From NCBI GenBank assembly GCA_021647205.1, contig JAKIVD010000006.1:1-64000 (forward strand): a stretch of 64,000 nucleotides of DNA, read 5' to 3'. A program made the position numbers and the translations under genes. How positions within the stretch are numbered: the stretch's first letter is position 1; the number at the start of each line of letters is the position of its first letter. The notes under the pieces are model-generated. The model was given only the letters and a program-made list of their open reading frames with translations, did no database searches and was not told the origin of the DNA. This document shows, one piece after another, positions 34,345-43,654 of the stretch. This stretch comes from Bacteroidales bacterium (GTDB lineage Bacteria; Bacteroidota; Bacteroidia; Bacteroidales; F082).

Positions 34345-34385
34345 TAACACAGTCATTGTGATTGGCTGTGTTATCTTATTTTTAC
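34345..34385 (+). terminator. Terminator after the HU/mini-ribosomal-protein unit
   Basis: Perfect 8-bp arms TAACACAG (34345-34352) and CTGTGTTA (34366-34373) around a 13-nt loop, followed by a T-rich run (TCTTATTTTTAC). It separates HU and the 29-residue gene from RNase G. Confidence 0.7.
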
Positions 34386-34485
34386 TTCTCTCCTTTTACG
34401 ACCTTTTGCTTGTCCTTTTCTTTTAGATTCGTCGGGCTGTGGTTATGAACCCATATCCATTGCTCTGACATTAAAATATTTTATT

Positions 34486-36036
34486 GTGAACAGAGAATTA
34501 ATCATCGATTCAAATTTATCGGAGGTTAGTATTGCGCTGCTTGAGGACAAAAACCTTGTTGAACTCAACAAGGAAAAGACCAACAACAATTTCGTAGTTG
34601 GAGATGTTTTTTTGGGTAAGGTTAAAAAAATCATGCCCGGGCTAAATGCCGCATTTGTAAATGTAGGTCACGAGAAAGATGCTTTTTTGCATTACCTCGA
34701 TTTAGGGCCACAAATAAACACCTTTCTTAAGTACACAAAACTAGGCCTTCTTGGAAAAGCCCACCTTACTTCCCACGAAAAATTAAGGCAGGAAAAAGAC
34801 ATTAGCAAGAGCGGGAAAATCACCCAGGTGCTTACCACAGGACAACAGATCCTGGTACAGATTGCCAAAGAACCTATTTCGACCAAGGGCCCCAGGGTTA
34901 CCACCGAAATTTCGTTTCCGGGCAGGTTCCTTGTATTACTGCCTTTTTCCAACAAAATCTCCATCTCGCAGAAGATCAAGAGCAAAGACGAAAGGACCCG
35001 GCTCAAAAGGCTGATACTGAGTATTAAACCGAACAATTACGGGGTGATCATCCGTACGGTTGCCGAAAACAAAAGGGTAGCGGAACTTGATGCTGATTTG
35101 AGCAACCTGGTGGAAAAATGGGAAAGTATCATTAAAAAACTCCCACACCTGGTAGCCCCGAAAAAGGTATTGAGCGAACTGGACCGCACTTCTGCAATCC
35201 TGCGCGATAATTTAAACGAGTCGTTCAACAGTGTTTATGTGAACGACCCGGTTTTGTATGAAGAAGCCAAAGAACTGCTTGGCAAAATTGCCCCCGACAA
35301 AAAAGATATTGTGAAGCATTTCAGGGGGCGTACATCTATCTTTGAATATTTTGGAATTGAAAGACAAATCAGGAGTTCGTTTGGGAAGAATGTAACCATT
35401 AAAAGTGGGGTGTACCTTATTATTGAGCACACCGAAGCCATGCATGTCATCGACATCAACAGCGGGCACCGTGTCAATAAAGAAAAATCGCAGGAAGAAA
35501 ATGCCCTTTTGGTCAACCTTGAGTCGGCTGCCGAAGTGGCCCGCCAGTTAAGGTTGCGGGACATGGGCGGTATCATTGTAGTCGATTTTATTGACATGCG
35601 CGATGCCAAGAACAGGCGCCTTCTTTTTCAGAAATTAAAGGAAGAAATGACCAAGGACAGGGCAAAACACACTATTTTGCCCCCAAGTAAATTTGGCCTG
35701 GTGCAAATTACCCGCCAAAGGGTCAGACCCGAAATGACCGTTCCGGTATTGGAGCAGTGCCCGGTTTGCAGTGGCAGTGGCCAGATTAAATCGAGCTACA
35801 TACTTGTTGATGACATCGAAAACAACCTGAATTACCTGATCCAGGAACAAAACGAACGCACGCTTACGCTTGCTGTTCATCCCTTTATCGCTGCTTACCT
35901 GACCAAGGGGATCCATTCCATCCGGATTAAATGGCTGATGAAATACAAAAAGTGGATTAGCATACGCGAGGTGAAAAATTATCACCTGCTCGAATATCAA
36001 TTCTTTAACGGAAATAATGATCCGATCAAGAATTAA
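34486..36036 (+). CDS. rng: Ribonuclease G/E family
   Basis: A 516-residue endoribonuclease that cleaves single-stranded AU-rich RNA in rRNA maturation and mRNA decay. It starts at a GTG (34486), giving MNRELIIDSNLSEVSIALLEDKNLVEL. The S1 domain (about 37-120) contains GKVKKIMPGLNAAFVNVGHEKDAFLH. Catalytic aspartates are in HVIDINSG (about 322) and IVVDFIDM (about 366), and the zinc link is CPVCSGSG (about 424-431). It lacks the long C-terminal degradosome scaffold of RNase E, so it is the short RNase G form. Confidence 0.94.
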   Translation: MNRELIIDSNLSEVSIALLEDKNLVELNKEKTNNNFVVGDVFLGKVKKIMPGLNAAFVNVGHEKDAFLHYLDLGPQINTFLKYTKLGLLGKAHLTSHEKLRQEKDISKSGKITQVLTTGQQILVQIAKEPISTKGPRVTTEISFPGRFLVLLPFSNKISISQKIKSKDERTRLKRLILSIKPNNYGVIIRTVAENKRVAELDADLSNLVEKWESIIKKLPHLVAPKKVLSELDRTSAILRDNLNESFNSVYVNDPVLYEEAKELLGKIAPDKKDIVKHFRGRTSIFEYFGIERQIRSSFGKNVTIKSGVYLIIEHTEAMHVIDINSGHRVNKEKSQEENALLVNLESAAEVARQLRLRDMGGIIVVDFIDMRDAKNRRLLFQKLKEEMTKDRAKHTILPPSKFGLVQITRQRVRPEMTVPVLEQCPVCSGSGQIKSSYILVDDIENNLNYLIQEQNERTLTLAVHPFIAAYLTKGIHSIRIKWLMKYKKWISIREVKNYHLLEYQFFNGNNDPIKN

Positions 36037-36043
36037 ACCCTTA

Positions 36044-36076
36044 CAAAAAAGCCACCCATTGAGGTGGCTTTTTTTA
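36044..36076. terminator. Bidirectional intrinsic terminator
   Basis: AGCCACC-CATTGA-GGTGGCT (36050-36069) with A6 before it and T7 after it works on both strands. It ends rng on the plus strand and the usp operon on the minus strand. Confidence 0.9.
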
Positions 36077-36096
36077 TTCTGACAGGAAAAACAATG

Positions 36097-36945
36097 CTAG
36101 CCGTTGTAAAACTTGTATTTGTCCGGATGAATACTCAATACCGGAATGGGTGAATGATTGACCATCTGCGCGGCAAAAGGCCCCAGCCATAAGTTGGAGG
36201 TCCGCGTTTCCTGCTCAGTCATAATTGAAATGAGGTTGGCATCCACTTTTTTGGCATATTCGAGGGTCCCGTCGGTAATATTGTCAACTTCAAGAAACTC
36301 TGTTTTGTGCCTGATGCCGTTTTCTGTCAAGTAGTCTTCGGCTTGTGCCACATAGTTGCGGATACGGTAACGGATATCGTCAAGTGTCGAAGTAAAGATA
36401 CCTAAAACATGCACTTCCGAATCAAAATATTTGGCCAGTAAGGTAGTAAAAGGAAGCTTTTGGCGTGTAACTTTTGTACTGTCAAAAGGCATAACGATGG
36501 TTCTAAGGTCCCGGCCACTGTCAACACCGCCACGGATGGTGATGATGGGCCTCTTACTGCTGGAAACCATTCTGTTGGCATTGCTGCCAATCCAAAATTC
36601 TTCAAAACCGGTGGAGCCGTGCGTGCCAATGACAGTTAAAAAAGCTTCAAGCTTGTCAGCCACTGCACATATTTCTTTATAAACTTTACCTTTCCGTAAT
36701 TCGTATTTAAGAGGGAAACCGTGCAGTTTTACAGTATATTTATCTAACAACTCTTCAAATTTATGCTCCACTTCGGTTGTAAGCTGTTTGGGTTCAACCG
36801 AAAATATTTCTTTGGAGTAATCAAGGTGGTTAACCCACACCATTGTTATTCCTGCTTTGGCTTTCTGTGCGATGGAAATCGCATGTTCAAGGGCATTGAT
36901 GCTGCAATCGGAGAAATCGATGCCTACAATTAAGGTTTTATTCAT
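36097..36945 (-). CDS. Tandem universal stress protein (second usp of the operon)
   Basis: A 282-residue protein of two fused Usp domains. The first (1-145) has the ATP-binding pattern G-X2-G-X9-G-S in GTHGSTGFEEFWIGSNANRMV (about 107-127). The second (about 150-282) has a weaker version (TEQETRTSNLWLGPFAAQMVNHS), so it may not bind nucleotide. Usp proteins help cells survive starvation or oxidative stress; the mechanism is unknown. It is the last of three genes, and its start overlaps the SPOR-like gene by 8 bp. Very similar in layout to the usp 1.3 kb upstream, suggesting an old duplication. Confidence 0.92.
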   Translation of the reverse strand: MNKTLIVGIDFSDCSINALEHAISIAQKAKAGITMVWVNHLDYSKEIFSVEPKQLTTEVEHKFEELLDKYTVKLHGFPLKYELRKGKVYKEICAVADKLEAFLTVIGTHGSTGFEEFWIGSNANRMVSSSKRPIITIRGGVDSGRDLRTIVMPFDSTKVTRQKLPFTTLLAKYFDSEVHVLGIFTSTLDDIRYRIRNYVAQAEDYLTENGIRHKTEFLEVDNITDGTLEYAKKVDANLISIMTEQETRTSNLWLGPFAAQMVNHSPIPVLSIHPDKYKFYNG

Positions 36946-37360
36946 AATTTATTGTTTTTTGGTATGTTGACAAGACGGGAAAACTAATTTTATCTTTGAC
37001 TGTCCAGGCTTGTGGATACGATCGCTGAATTTTATCCAGAAACCTGATGGCTTCAAGACGGGTTCTGAAATCCCCAACTCTTACCCGGTAGTAGGGTTCT
37101 CCAAATGTAATGTAAGCAGGAACATCATCATGTTTTTCCTGAAACTTCTCCAATATTTCCTCTGCATTTTCAAGTGCATCGTTCCCCGATTCCATAAATA
37201 ACTGGATACGGTAACCCGGCATCGCGGGAAAAGCTGCATTGTATGCAATGTGCAATTGCAACAAGCTGTCAATACGGCTGTCTTCGTGATTGCTGTTTTG
37301 TGCACCGGCAGCGCCCGTGAGCAAAAGGAGAAAAAGGATATAAATTACCGGATTTTTCAT
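36938..37360 (-). CDS. Secreted SPOR-like domain protein between two usp genes
   Basis: A 140-residue exported protein with a signal peptide (about 1-20, ending GAAGAQ). A SPOR-like fold occupies about 50-130: YRIQLFMESGNDALENAEEIL, then YITFGEPYYRVRVGDFRTRLEAIRFLDKIQ, the usual beta-alpha-beta repeats. SPOR domains bind peptidoglycan stripped of peptides at division sites. It ends 8 bp inside the following usp gene and lies 27 bp after the other, so it is translated with both. The pairing of a periplasmic SPOR protein with cytosolic Usp proteins is odd. Start taken at MKNPVIYIL, six codons after an alternative ATG. Confidence 0.85.
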   Translation of the reverse strand: MKNPVIYILFLLLLTGAAGAQNSNHEDSRIDSLLQLHIAYNAAFPAMPGYRIQLFMESGNDALENAEEILEKFQEKHDDVPAYITFGEPYYRVRVGDFRTRLEAIRFLDKIQRSYPQAWTVKDKISFPVLSTYQKTINYE

Positions 37361-37387
37361 CGTTTTATTTTGAATCAATATTGAACA

Positions 37388-38221
37388 TTAACGGTATTCT
37401 TTTGCGCGTAAACTCAGTACCGGAACTTTTGAGTTGTTTATTAATTGCTGGGCGTAAGGCCCTAAGTACTTGTTGGCCGTAGTTGTTCCCTGTTCAGTCA
37501 TCATCATGATTAAATCAATATTATGGTCATTGCTGTAATTTAAAATGGAAGCAGCCACATTCCCGGCTTCAATTTTTTCCAGTTTAAAGTTCACCTTTTC
37601 CTTTGTCAGGGACTTTTTTGCTTCCTGTCCAAACTGGTTAATTCTTTTCCGGATGACTTTAATGGGAGTGTTATACACTTCGAGCAGGTGGATTACAGAC
37701 CCAAAACCCTTTGCCAGGTTGCAGGCGAAGGGCAACTTTTGTTTGGTTTCGAGCGAACTGTCTAGTGGCAATAGAATATTTTTGATTGTTTTGTCAAACT
37801 CAAAATCGCAGCGAATGGTAATCATCGGACAAGGTGCCTGTGTCATGATGCGGTAGGCATTGCTGCCAATCCAGTACTGTTCGTAACCCGAAACGCCATG
37901 TGTGCCCGTAAAAATCATTTCCGCCTTTATTTCACGCGCCACCTTATTCACTTCCTGATAGATCCGCCCCTTTCTGAAGATGACATCTATTTTTCCCTGT
38001 TCCAACATAGGCTGGTAGTCTTCGATGATTTTCTTCATATAGGCTTTCTTCTCCCGCCGGAGTTCACCTTCAATAGTATCAGTAACGCTTTCATCGGAGG
38101 TTGTATTGTCCACCCAAACCAAATGAATGTTCGTTTGAAGTTTGTTGGCAAAAAGCAAAGCATAACGCAGTGCATGGGTGGCATTCTTCGAAAAATCGAT
38201 GGCTACAAGAATGGTCTTCAT
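37388..38221 (-). CDS. Tandem universal stress protein (first usp of the operon)
   Basis: A 277-residue double-Usp protein. The first domain has VAIDFSKNATHALRYALLFA at its start and the nucleotide motif GTHGVSGYEQYWIGSNAYRIMTQ (about 106-128). The second domain has IKNILLPLDSSLETKQKLP and ends PVLSLRAKEYR, like the paralogue at 36.1 kb. Head of the usp-SPOR-usp operon. It is divergent from ruvB across 288 bp of mostly unremarkable sequence. Confidence 0.92.
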   Translation of the reverse strand: MKTILVAIDFSKNATHALRYALLFANKLQTNIHLVWVDNTTSDESVTDTIEGELRREKKAYMKKIIEDYQPMLEQGKIDVIFRKGRIYQEVNKVAREIKAEMIFTGTHGVSGYEQYWIGSNAYRIMTQAPCPMITIRCDFEFDKTIKNILLPLDSSLETKQKLPFACNLAKGFGSVIHLLEVYNTPIKVIRKRINQFGQEAKKSLTKEKVNFKLEKIEAGNVAASILNYSNDHNIDLIMMMTEQGTTTANKYLGPYAQQLINNSKVPVLSLRAKEYR

Positions 38222-38481
38222 AGTGGTAGTATTTATAAAACACAGATTACCAGAATGTAACAGGTGAATAAAAGACTGATCCCTGATTTTTTAGCTAATT
38301 TAGAACTTTTTCTTGAATCTCGGGATATTTTTGAGGAAATTCCTCTGACCTGCATTTCGGCCTTCGGCTTTCGTGCATTCTTGTCTCCCGATAAAAAATC
38401 TCACGGGTTTTGCAAACAAGGCCGGAGAGGCTTTTTACAGTTTACCTTCACATTCGTCCCCGTCTTTCATCGAAATATAGT

Positions 38482-38489
38482 TACTTTTG
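38482..38489 (+). promoter_or_regulatory. ruvB -7 box
   Basis: TACTTTTG ends 20 nt before the ruvB ATG at 38510. It supports this start over the open frame reaching back to 38264, whose first 82 codons have no RuvB similarity. No -33 TTTG at the right spacing. Confidence 0.55.
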
Positions 38490-38509
38490 TTTACTTATTT
38501 GATAATTCA

Positions 38510-39532
38510 ATGAACGAAAACCTGGATGCTACGGGAACAAAACTGAGCAAAGCCGAACTGGAGATTGAAAACGTTTTGAGGCCGGGGCGTTTTGACAGTT
38601 TTGCCGGCCAGCCCAAAGTAGTGGAAAACCTGGAGATATTTGTCGAAGCCGCCAAGCAAAGGGGCGACGCACTTGACCATGTGCTGCTGCACGGCCCGCC
38701 CGGCTTGGGGAAGACCACACTGTCGCACATCATTTCCAATGAGTTGGGCGTAAATATCATCACTACTTCCGGGCCTGTGCTTGACAAACCCGGCGACCTG
38801 GCCGGGCTGCTGACCAACCTCGAAGAAAACGATGTGTTGTTCATCGACGAAATCCACCGGCTGAGCGCCGTTGTGGAAGAATATCTCTATTCGGCCATGG
38901 AGGATTTCAAGATCGACATCATGATTGAAACCGGCCCCAATGCCCGCTCGGTACAAATAGTTTTAAATCCCTTTACGCTGGTGGGTGCCACTACGCGCTC
39001 GGGCTTGCTCACTGCCCCCCTGCGTTCACGCTTTGGGATCAATTCGCGTTTGAATTATTACAACACCGAAACCCTGTCGGGGATAGTGGAGCGTTCAGCT
39101 TCTATTTTAAAGGTCGAAATTTCGCAGGAGGCAGCCATCGAGATTGCAGGCCGCAGCCGCGGAACACCCCGCATCGCGAACCTCTTGCTTCGCCGTGTCC
39201 GCGATTTTGCACAGATTAAGGGGACGGGAAACATCGACATGGCCATCTCGCAGCATGCACTGGAAGCACTCAACGTTGACAAATACGGGCTGGATGAAAT
39301 GGACAACAGGATATTGAATACAATCATCGACAAGTTCAAAGGCGGGCCTGTCGGCCTGACAACCATCGCCACAGCAGTAGCCGAAGAGGCCGGTACCATC
39401 GAAGAAGTTTACGAACCCTTTCTTATTCAGGAAGGTTACCTCATGCGTACACCACGCGGACGCGAAGTTACCGAGCTGGCCTACAAGCACCTGGGAAAAA
39501 TTAAACATCCGGATCAGAAAAAATTGTTTTGA
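38510..39532 (+). CDS. ruvB: Holliday junction helicase subunit RuvB
   Basis: RuvB is the hexameric AAA+ motor that, with RuvA, drives branch migration of Holliday junctions. The 340-residue protein starts [20 protein letters not shown]. Walker A GPPGLGKT is at 62-69, Walker [10 protein letters not shown] at 110-118, sensor [19 protein letters not shown] follows, and a winged-helix domain closes the protein ([40 protein letters not shown]). ruvA and ruvC are not in the window. It is followed 7 bp later by queG. Confidence 0.97.
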   Translation: MNENLDATGTKLSKAELEIENVLRPGRFDSFAGQPKVVENLEIFVEAAKQRGDALDHVLLHGPPGLGKTTLSHIISNELGVNIITTSGPVLDKPGDLAGLLTNLEENDVLFIDEIHRLSAVVEEYLYSAMEDFKIDIMIETGPNARSVQIVLNPFTLVGATTRSGLLTAPLRSRFGINSRLNYYNTETLSGIVERSASILKVEISQEAAIEIAGRSRGTPRIANLLLRRVRDFAQIKGTGNIDMAISQHALEALNVDKYGLDEMDNRILNTIIDKFKGGPVGLTTIATAVAEEAGTIEEVYEPFLIQEGYLMRTPRGREVTELAYKHLGKIKHPDQKKLF

Positions 39533-39539
39533 TGCCACC

Positions 39540-40481
39540 ATGAGCTCACCACTCCGCCAAGCTGTTCACCTTGCTGACTTTGTTAAATCCCAGGCGCTCA
39601 AACTGGGCTTTTCCGAATGCGGCATTTCCCAAGCCGGATTTCTGGAAGAAGCCAAACAGAAAATGGAAAACTGGCTGGCCGACGGCCTGAACGGGGAAAT
39701 GGCCTACCTTGAAAAAAACCGTGAAAAACGTTACGATCCCAGACTACTTGTAGAAAATGCGAAATCGGTAATTAGCGTTTTGTTCAATTATTATCCCGGA
39801 GAAAAGCTGGAAACAACTGACAATTTCCGGCTTTCTAAATATGCTTACGGAAAAGATTACCATTACATTATCAAGGACAAACTTCAAAAACTGCTCCGGC
39901 AAATTGAGGAAAAAACCGGCAAGCGGAAAGCCAGGGTTTTTGTCGATTCGGCACCGGTACTCGACCGCACCTGGGCGCAAAAAAGCGGCTTGGGTTTTAT
40001 CGGAAAAAATACCCTGCTCATCAATAGAAAAAGGGGCTCTTTCTTCTTTATCGGACACATCATTCTCGATTTGGAACTGGAATATGCACCAGACAGCCCG
40101 GCTGCTTACTGTGGCAGTTGTACGCGTTGCATCGAGGCCTGCCCTACAGGTGCCCTCGAAGTTTACCGGCTGGATGCCCGAAAGTGCATTTCCTACCTGA
40201 CCATCGAATACCGGGGGGATGCACTCCCACAAGAGTTGAAGACAAAATTCAATGACTGGATCTTCGGTTGCGATATTTGCCAGGATGTTTGCCCGTGGAA
40301 CCGTTTTTCGCAACCACACGACGAGCTACTGTTTAAGCTGACAGACGAACTTAAACAAATGCGGAAAGTTGATTGGAAAAAGCTGGACAAACCAAAATTC
40401 AGGCGGCTTTTCAAAGGGAGTGCCGTTCAAAGAACCGGTTTTAAAGGCCTGAAAAGAAATATTGATTTCTTGACAGATTAG
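39540..40481 (+). CDS. queG: Epoxyqueuosine reductase
   Basis: QueG reduces epoxyqueuosine to queuosine in tRNA using a cobalamin and two [4Fe-4S] clusters, the last step of queuosine synthesis. The 313-residue protein has the clusters at CGSCTRCIEACPTGA and CDICQDVCPWN. The conserved DUF1730 part (ILFNYYP, SKYAYGKDYH) and VFVDSAPVLDRTWAQKSGLGFIGKNTLLI are typical. It lies 7 bp after ruvB. The transporter for its pathway's precursor is at 2.1 kb, so this cell can probably salvage precursor and finish queuosine. Confidence 0.96.
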   Translation: MSSPLRQAVHLADFVKSQALKLGFSECGISQAGFLEEAKQKMENWLADGLNGEMAYLEKNREKRYDPRLLVENAKSVISVLFNYYPGEKLETTDNFRLSKYAYGKDYHYIIKDKLQKLLRQIEEKTGKRKARVFVDSAPVLDRTWAQKSGLGFIGKNTLLINRKRGSFFFIGHIILDLELEYAPDSPAAYCGSCTRCIEACPTGALEVYRLDARKCISYLTIEYRGDALPQELKTKFNDWIFGCDICQDVCPWNRFSQPHDELLFKLTDELKQMRKVDWKKLDKPKFRRLFKGSAVQRTGFKGLKRNIDFLTD

Positions 40482-40482
40482 T

Positions 40483-40490
40483 TACTTTTG
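40483..40490 (+). promoter_or_regulatory. -7 box directly behind queG
   Basis: TACTTTTG begins one base after the queG stop codon and lies 21 nt before the ATG at 40512. It overlaps the alternative TTG start at 40488, which is therefore rejected. Confidence 0.55.
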
Positions 40491-40511
40491 GCGTCGACAT
40501 TAAACAGAAAA

Positions 40512-42086
40512 ATGCGAAAAAAGACATTATTTTGGGCCGCGATGCTCCCGGCACTTTTAGGGGCTGCCGGAATGGTGATGTTTTATTTTGTAAATAACCA
40601 GCAGACCTATGCGGATGAAGTGATTAGCAAGGCATCGCAATCTTTTGAATCCGACCTGAAGAAATTCATTGCCAATTCTGAATTCTCAAAAAATAAGCTG
40701 AAAACCAATACCCGTGACACCGAAATCCTGAACCTGAATACGGACAGCTTGAATGCCTACGCTGCACAACTTGTTCAAAGCGACAGCGATTTAAAAGGTA
40801 TAATCCTTTTTAGTGACCAACTCAATTATGTTTTCTTTCGCGACAATACAAGCTGGGTGACAACTTTTAGTAAAAACAATACCGACAGTCTGATTGACTG
40901 GCAGCGGTTAAACGACAAACTGGAGGTTGTAAGTGAGTGGACTGATACGTACAATTTTTTCATGGACAAGGTTAATTCACATGCCTTGCACCTGGCATTG
41001 AAAGAGGAGAACCAGGTTATCTGGAAAGCGGCGAAAAGCCAGGTTCCCGACAAACGCGACTTGCTGTTTAATATTTTTCGCCTCGACACAAAAGACAAAA
41101 GTCCGGTCGTGGCAGCTTTTATGTACAAAGTCTCTGAGCTTGAAAACAGGTTCTCGACAGTCCTGCAATTCAGCAGGCCACTGGTAACAATCATCACAAC
41201 CGAAAACCAAACCGTTACACCCATAAAAACTACCGACACAGCAATGATAGCGGTGTACGGTATCTTAAGTGCAGAAGTGAAAAAACTAATTGCCAACTGG
41301 GGCAGTAACGGTGGCAACAAAGCCCGCGTTTACTCTTTTGAAAAACTGGATCAGGTGTTCTGGACCAGAATCGACACCATCGCGCAGCAAAATGGCCTGA
41401 AAGGATTTGCCATCACCGTTGCCGAAAGTGATATTTTCAAAACGGCCAGCAGGGTTGACCGGATACTGATGTACATCTCCTTATTCTTGATGTTGTTGTC
41501 CACCCTCTTTTATGTGGTTTACCGTATTAAACCAAAAAGCATGAAAACGGAGAAGAAACTGGTCCCGCTGAGCGATGATGAGCTGAAAATATTGATCAGC
41601 AAAGGTGAAACGGAATATGTTGAGTTTAAGTCGTCCCTGCGCTGGGACTACCGTGAGGAAAAGGTCAACAAAGTCCTTGAAGACGTCATCCTGAAAAGTA
41701 TTGCCGCTTTTGCTAATGCCAAAGGGGGCACTCTTTTTATCGGTGTAAACGATGCACTTGAGGTGATCGGACTGGAACCGGACTTTAACAGCCTGAAGAA
41801 AAAGGATGCTGATTATTTTGAGCTTCACCTGCGTAAATTGATTAATAACCAGTATGGTATTCGTTTTTCAAACACATATTTGTTCATGCAGTTTGCCGTT
41901 TTAAAAGGTAAAACAGTTTGTGTTGTCCAAATTGCCCCATCCCATTACCCTTTATATTTAACGACGAAAAACAAACAGGGTCAACAGATTGAGAAATTTT
42001 ACGTCCGATCGGGCAATGCTTCACAGGAGATAAATCTGCTGAATGAGATAAACGAATACATAGCGCAAAGGTTTAAAAAGAACTGA
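40512..42086 (+). CDS. Membrane-anchored AlbA_2 (Schlafen-type) protein
   Basis: A 524-residue protein with a receptor-like layout: membrane helix (about 5-26), a periplasmic region of about 290 residues with no family I recognise, a second helix (about 318-339: YISLFLMLLSTLFYVVYRI), and a cytosolic C-terminal AlbA_2 domain (about 360-490). The AlbA_2 hallmarks are ETEYVEFKSSLRWDY, KSIAAFANAKGGTLFIGVND and FYVRSGNAS. AlbA_2 domains are found in Schlafen-type and putative transcriptional proteins and are normally soluble. It has its own -7 box just after queG. The role may be signal-dependent binding of nucleic acid at the membrane; this is inference. Confidence 0.8.
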   Translation: MRKKTLFWAAMLPALLGAAGMVMFYFVNNQQTYADEVISKASQSFESDLKKFIANSEFSKNKLKTNTRDTEILNLNTDSLNAYAAQLVQSDSDLKGIILFSDQLNYVFFRDNTSWVTTFSKNNTDSLIDWQRLNDKLEVVSEWTDTYNFFMDKVNSHALHLALKEENQVIWKAAKSQVPDKRDLLFNIFRLDTKDKSPVVAAFMYKVSELENRFSTVLQFSRPLVTIITTENQTVTPIKTTDTAMIAVYGILSAEVKKLIANWGSNGGNKARVYSFEKLDQVFWTRIDTIAQQNGLKGFAITVAESDIFKTASRVDRILMYISLFLMLLSTLFYVVYRIKPKSMKTEKKLVPLSDDELKILISKGETEYVEFKSSLRWDYREEKVNKVLEDVILKSIAAFANAKGGTLFIGVNDALEVIGLEPDFNSLKKKDADYFELHLRKLINNQYGIRFSNTYLFMQFAVLKGKTVCVVQIAPSHYPLYLTTKNKQGQQIEKFYVRSGNASQEINLLNEINEYIAQRFKKN

Positions 42087-42161
42087 TCCGGAAAGTTTTT
42101 TCCACAAAAGCTGTTCTTGAAATTTTAGCATCTTTGTACAATCACCAAAAACCCCTTACCC

Positions 42162-43634
42162 ATGAACTGGCTTTTGTTTTGGATAGTCGCTTACCTGGTT
42201 CTCATCGTTTTACTTTCGTTGCGCCACATCCGTGGTGATGATCTGGAGCAATACCTGGTAAACAACCGGCGTACAAAAACATTACCACTGGTACTCACCA
42301 TTTTGGCAACATTTGTCGGTGGCGGAACATCTATCGGATTGATGGCCATGGGTTACGAATCCGGTTTTGCTGCGGTAGGTATTGGGGTTGCGTATGTTAT
42401 CGGTTTTGGCATCATGACTTTTTTTGCCGGAAAAATCAGAACCTATGGGGCAACCCACAAAATTTACAGTTTCCCGCATTTTTTGAACCACAAATATACT
42501 TCGCCCGACAAGCCTCAATTTGCCAAAGTTTTTTCGGCAACCGTAAGCGGTGTCAATATTTTTATCTTTTTCTTTTTACTGGCAGCCCAATTTGTGGCCA
42601 TGGCCAGCCTCCTCAAATTTTCCTTTGAGCTGGGATACACCACCGCGGCAATTCTTTCCGCAATTATTGTTATTCTTTATACTGCCATTGCAGGATTATC
42701 GGGTGTAATCATTACCGATATGATTCAGTTTGCAGCCATTGTGGTGATGATTATCCTGATTTTTATCCCCGGCATTCTTAACGATACGCTGATGTTTGAA
42801 AGGATGAATGAACTGCCGGCAGACATGCTGAACGGAACTTCGCTGGGCATCGAATTTTTAATCGCACTGCCACTTTTTCTTTCCTGGTCGGTCATCGTCC
42901 GTATGGATATCTGGCAGCGTGTTTTAGCGGCAAAAAGCGAAAGGGTCGCTAAACGGGTCAGCCTGTTGTCAGGACTGGGAATGCTGCCGTTTTATGTTAT
43001 TTTTCCGCTTGTCGGGATGGCCATGCGGCTGGTTCTGGAGCAGGAGCTTGACAGTAGCGAATCGGCCGATATTGCCTATAAATTTATTGCCCGTCATCTA
43101 AATGATTTATCGCTGTACGGTCATACGTATGGACCGGTAATTCTGGGCTTTGCGGTCGTTGGGCTGCTTTCAGCTTTAATGTCATCGGGCGATAGTTTTT
43201 TAAATATCATTTCCATTTCTGCGGTGAAGGATTTTGCCGGATGGGGTAAGAAAAAGGTAACTGATCAAAAAACGGTTTACCGCACCATTAGATATACCAC
43301 TATTGGTTTTGGGACTATTGCCCTGTTTATGGCGCTTGTTTTTCCGCACATAGTTGATCTAATGGTGGTCGGCATTTCCACTATTGCACTTTTCGCCCCC
43401 ATTACTTTTTTTGCCCTCATCAGAAAAGATGTGTACCATTTTCGTAAAGCGGCACTTGCAAGCATTCTTTCAGCTTTTGTACTGAATGTGGCCTTGTTTA
43501 CCTGGGGAATCCTCCGCCCCGATCAGTTTTCGGCCAAATCATCGTTTATACCGGCTTTTATCCTGGCGGCCCTGGTTTTGATTGTGGGGGTTGCCTTGAC
43601 AAAGAAAACCCGCAACCCGCAACCCGCAACCTGA
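42162..43634 (+). CDS. Sodium:solute symporter (SSS family)
   Basis: A 490-residue carrier with about 13 membrane helices. The early segment YLVNNRRTKTLPLVLTILATFVGGGTSIGLMAMGY matches helix 1 of the SSS family, and the IYTAIAGLSGVIITDMIQF motif matches the conserved region around helix 5. It couples import of an organic solute to sodium. The substrate cannot be told from sequence; no metabolic cluster surrounds it. It lies 75 bp after the AlbA_2 gene and 20 bp before tadA. Confidence 0.9.
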   Translation: MNWLLFWIVAYLVLIVLLSLRHIRGDDLEQYLVNNRRTKTLPLVLTILATFVGGGTSIGLMAMGYESGFAAVGIGVAYVIGFGIMTFFAGKIRTYGATHKIYSFPHFLNHKYTSPDKPQFAKVFSATVSGVNIFIFFFLLAAQFVAMASLLKFSFELGYTTAAILSAIIVILYTAIAGLSGVIITDMIQFAAIVVMIILIFIPGILNDTLMFERMNELPADMLNGTSLGIEFLIALPLFLSWSVIVRMDIWQRVLAAKSERVAKRVSLLSGLGMLPFYVIFPLVGMAMRLVLEQELDSSESADIAYKFIARHLNDLSLYGHTYGPVILGFAVVGLLSALMSSGDSFLNIISISAVKDFAGWGKKKVTDQKTVYRTIRYTTIGFGTIALFMALVFPHIVDLMVVGISTIALFAPITFFALIRKDVYHFRKAALASILSAFVLNVALFTWGILRPDQFSAKSSFIPAFILAALVLIVGVALTKKTRNPQPAT

Positions 43635-43654
43635 AACCCGCAAAACCACCAACT

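Noticed and set aside
38264-38509. 82-codon N-terminal extension of RuvB
   Set aside because: No RuvB similarity, and a -7 box lies inside it just before the standard start.
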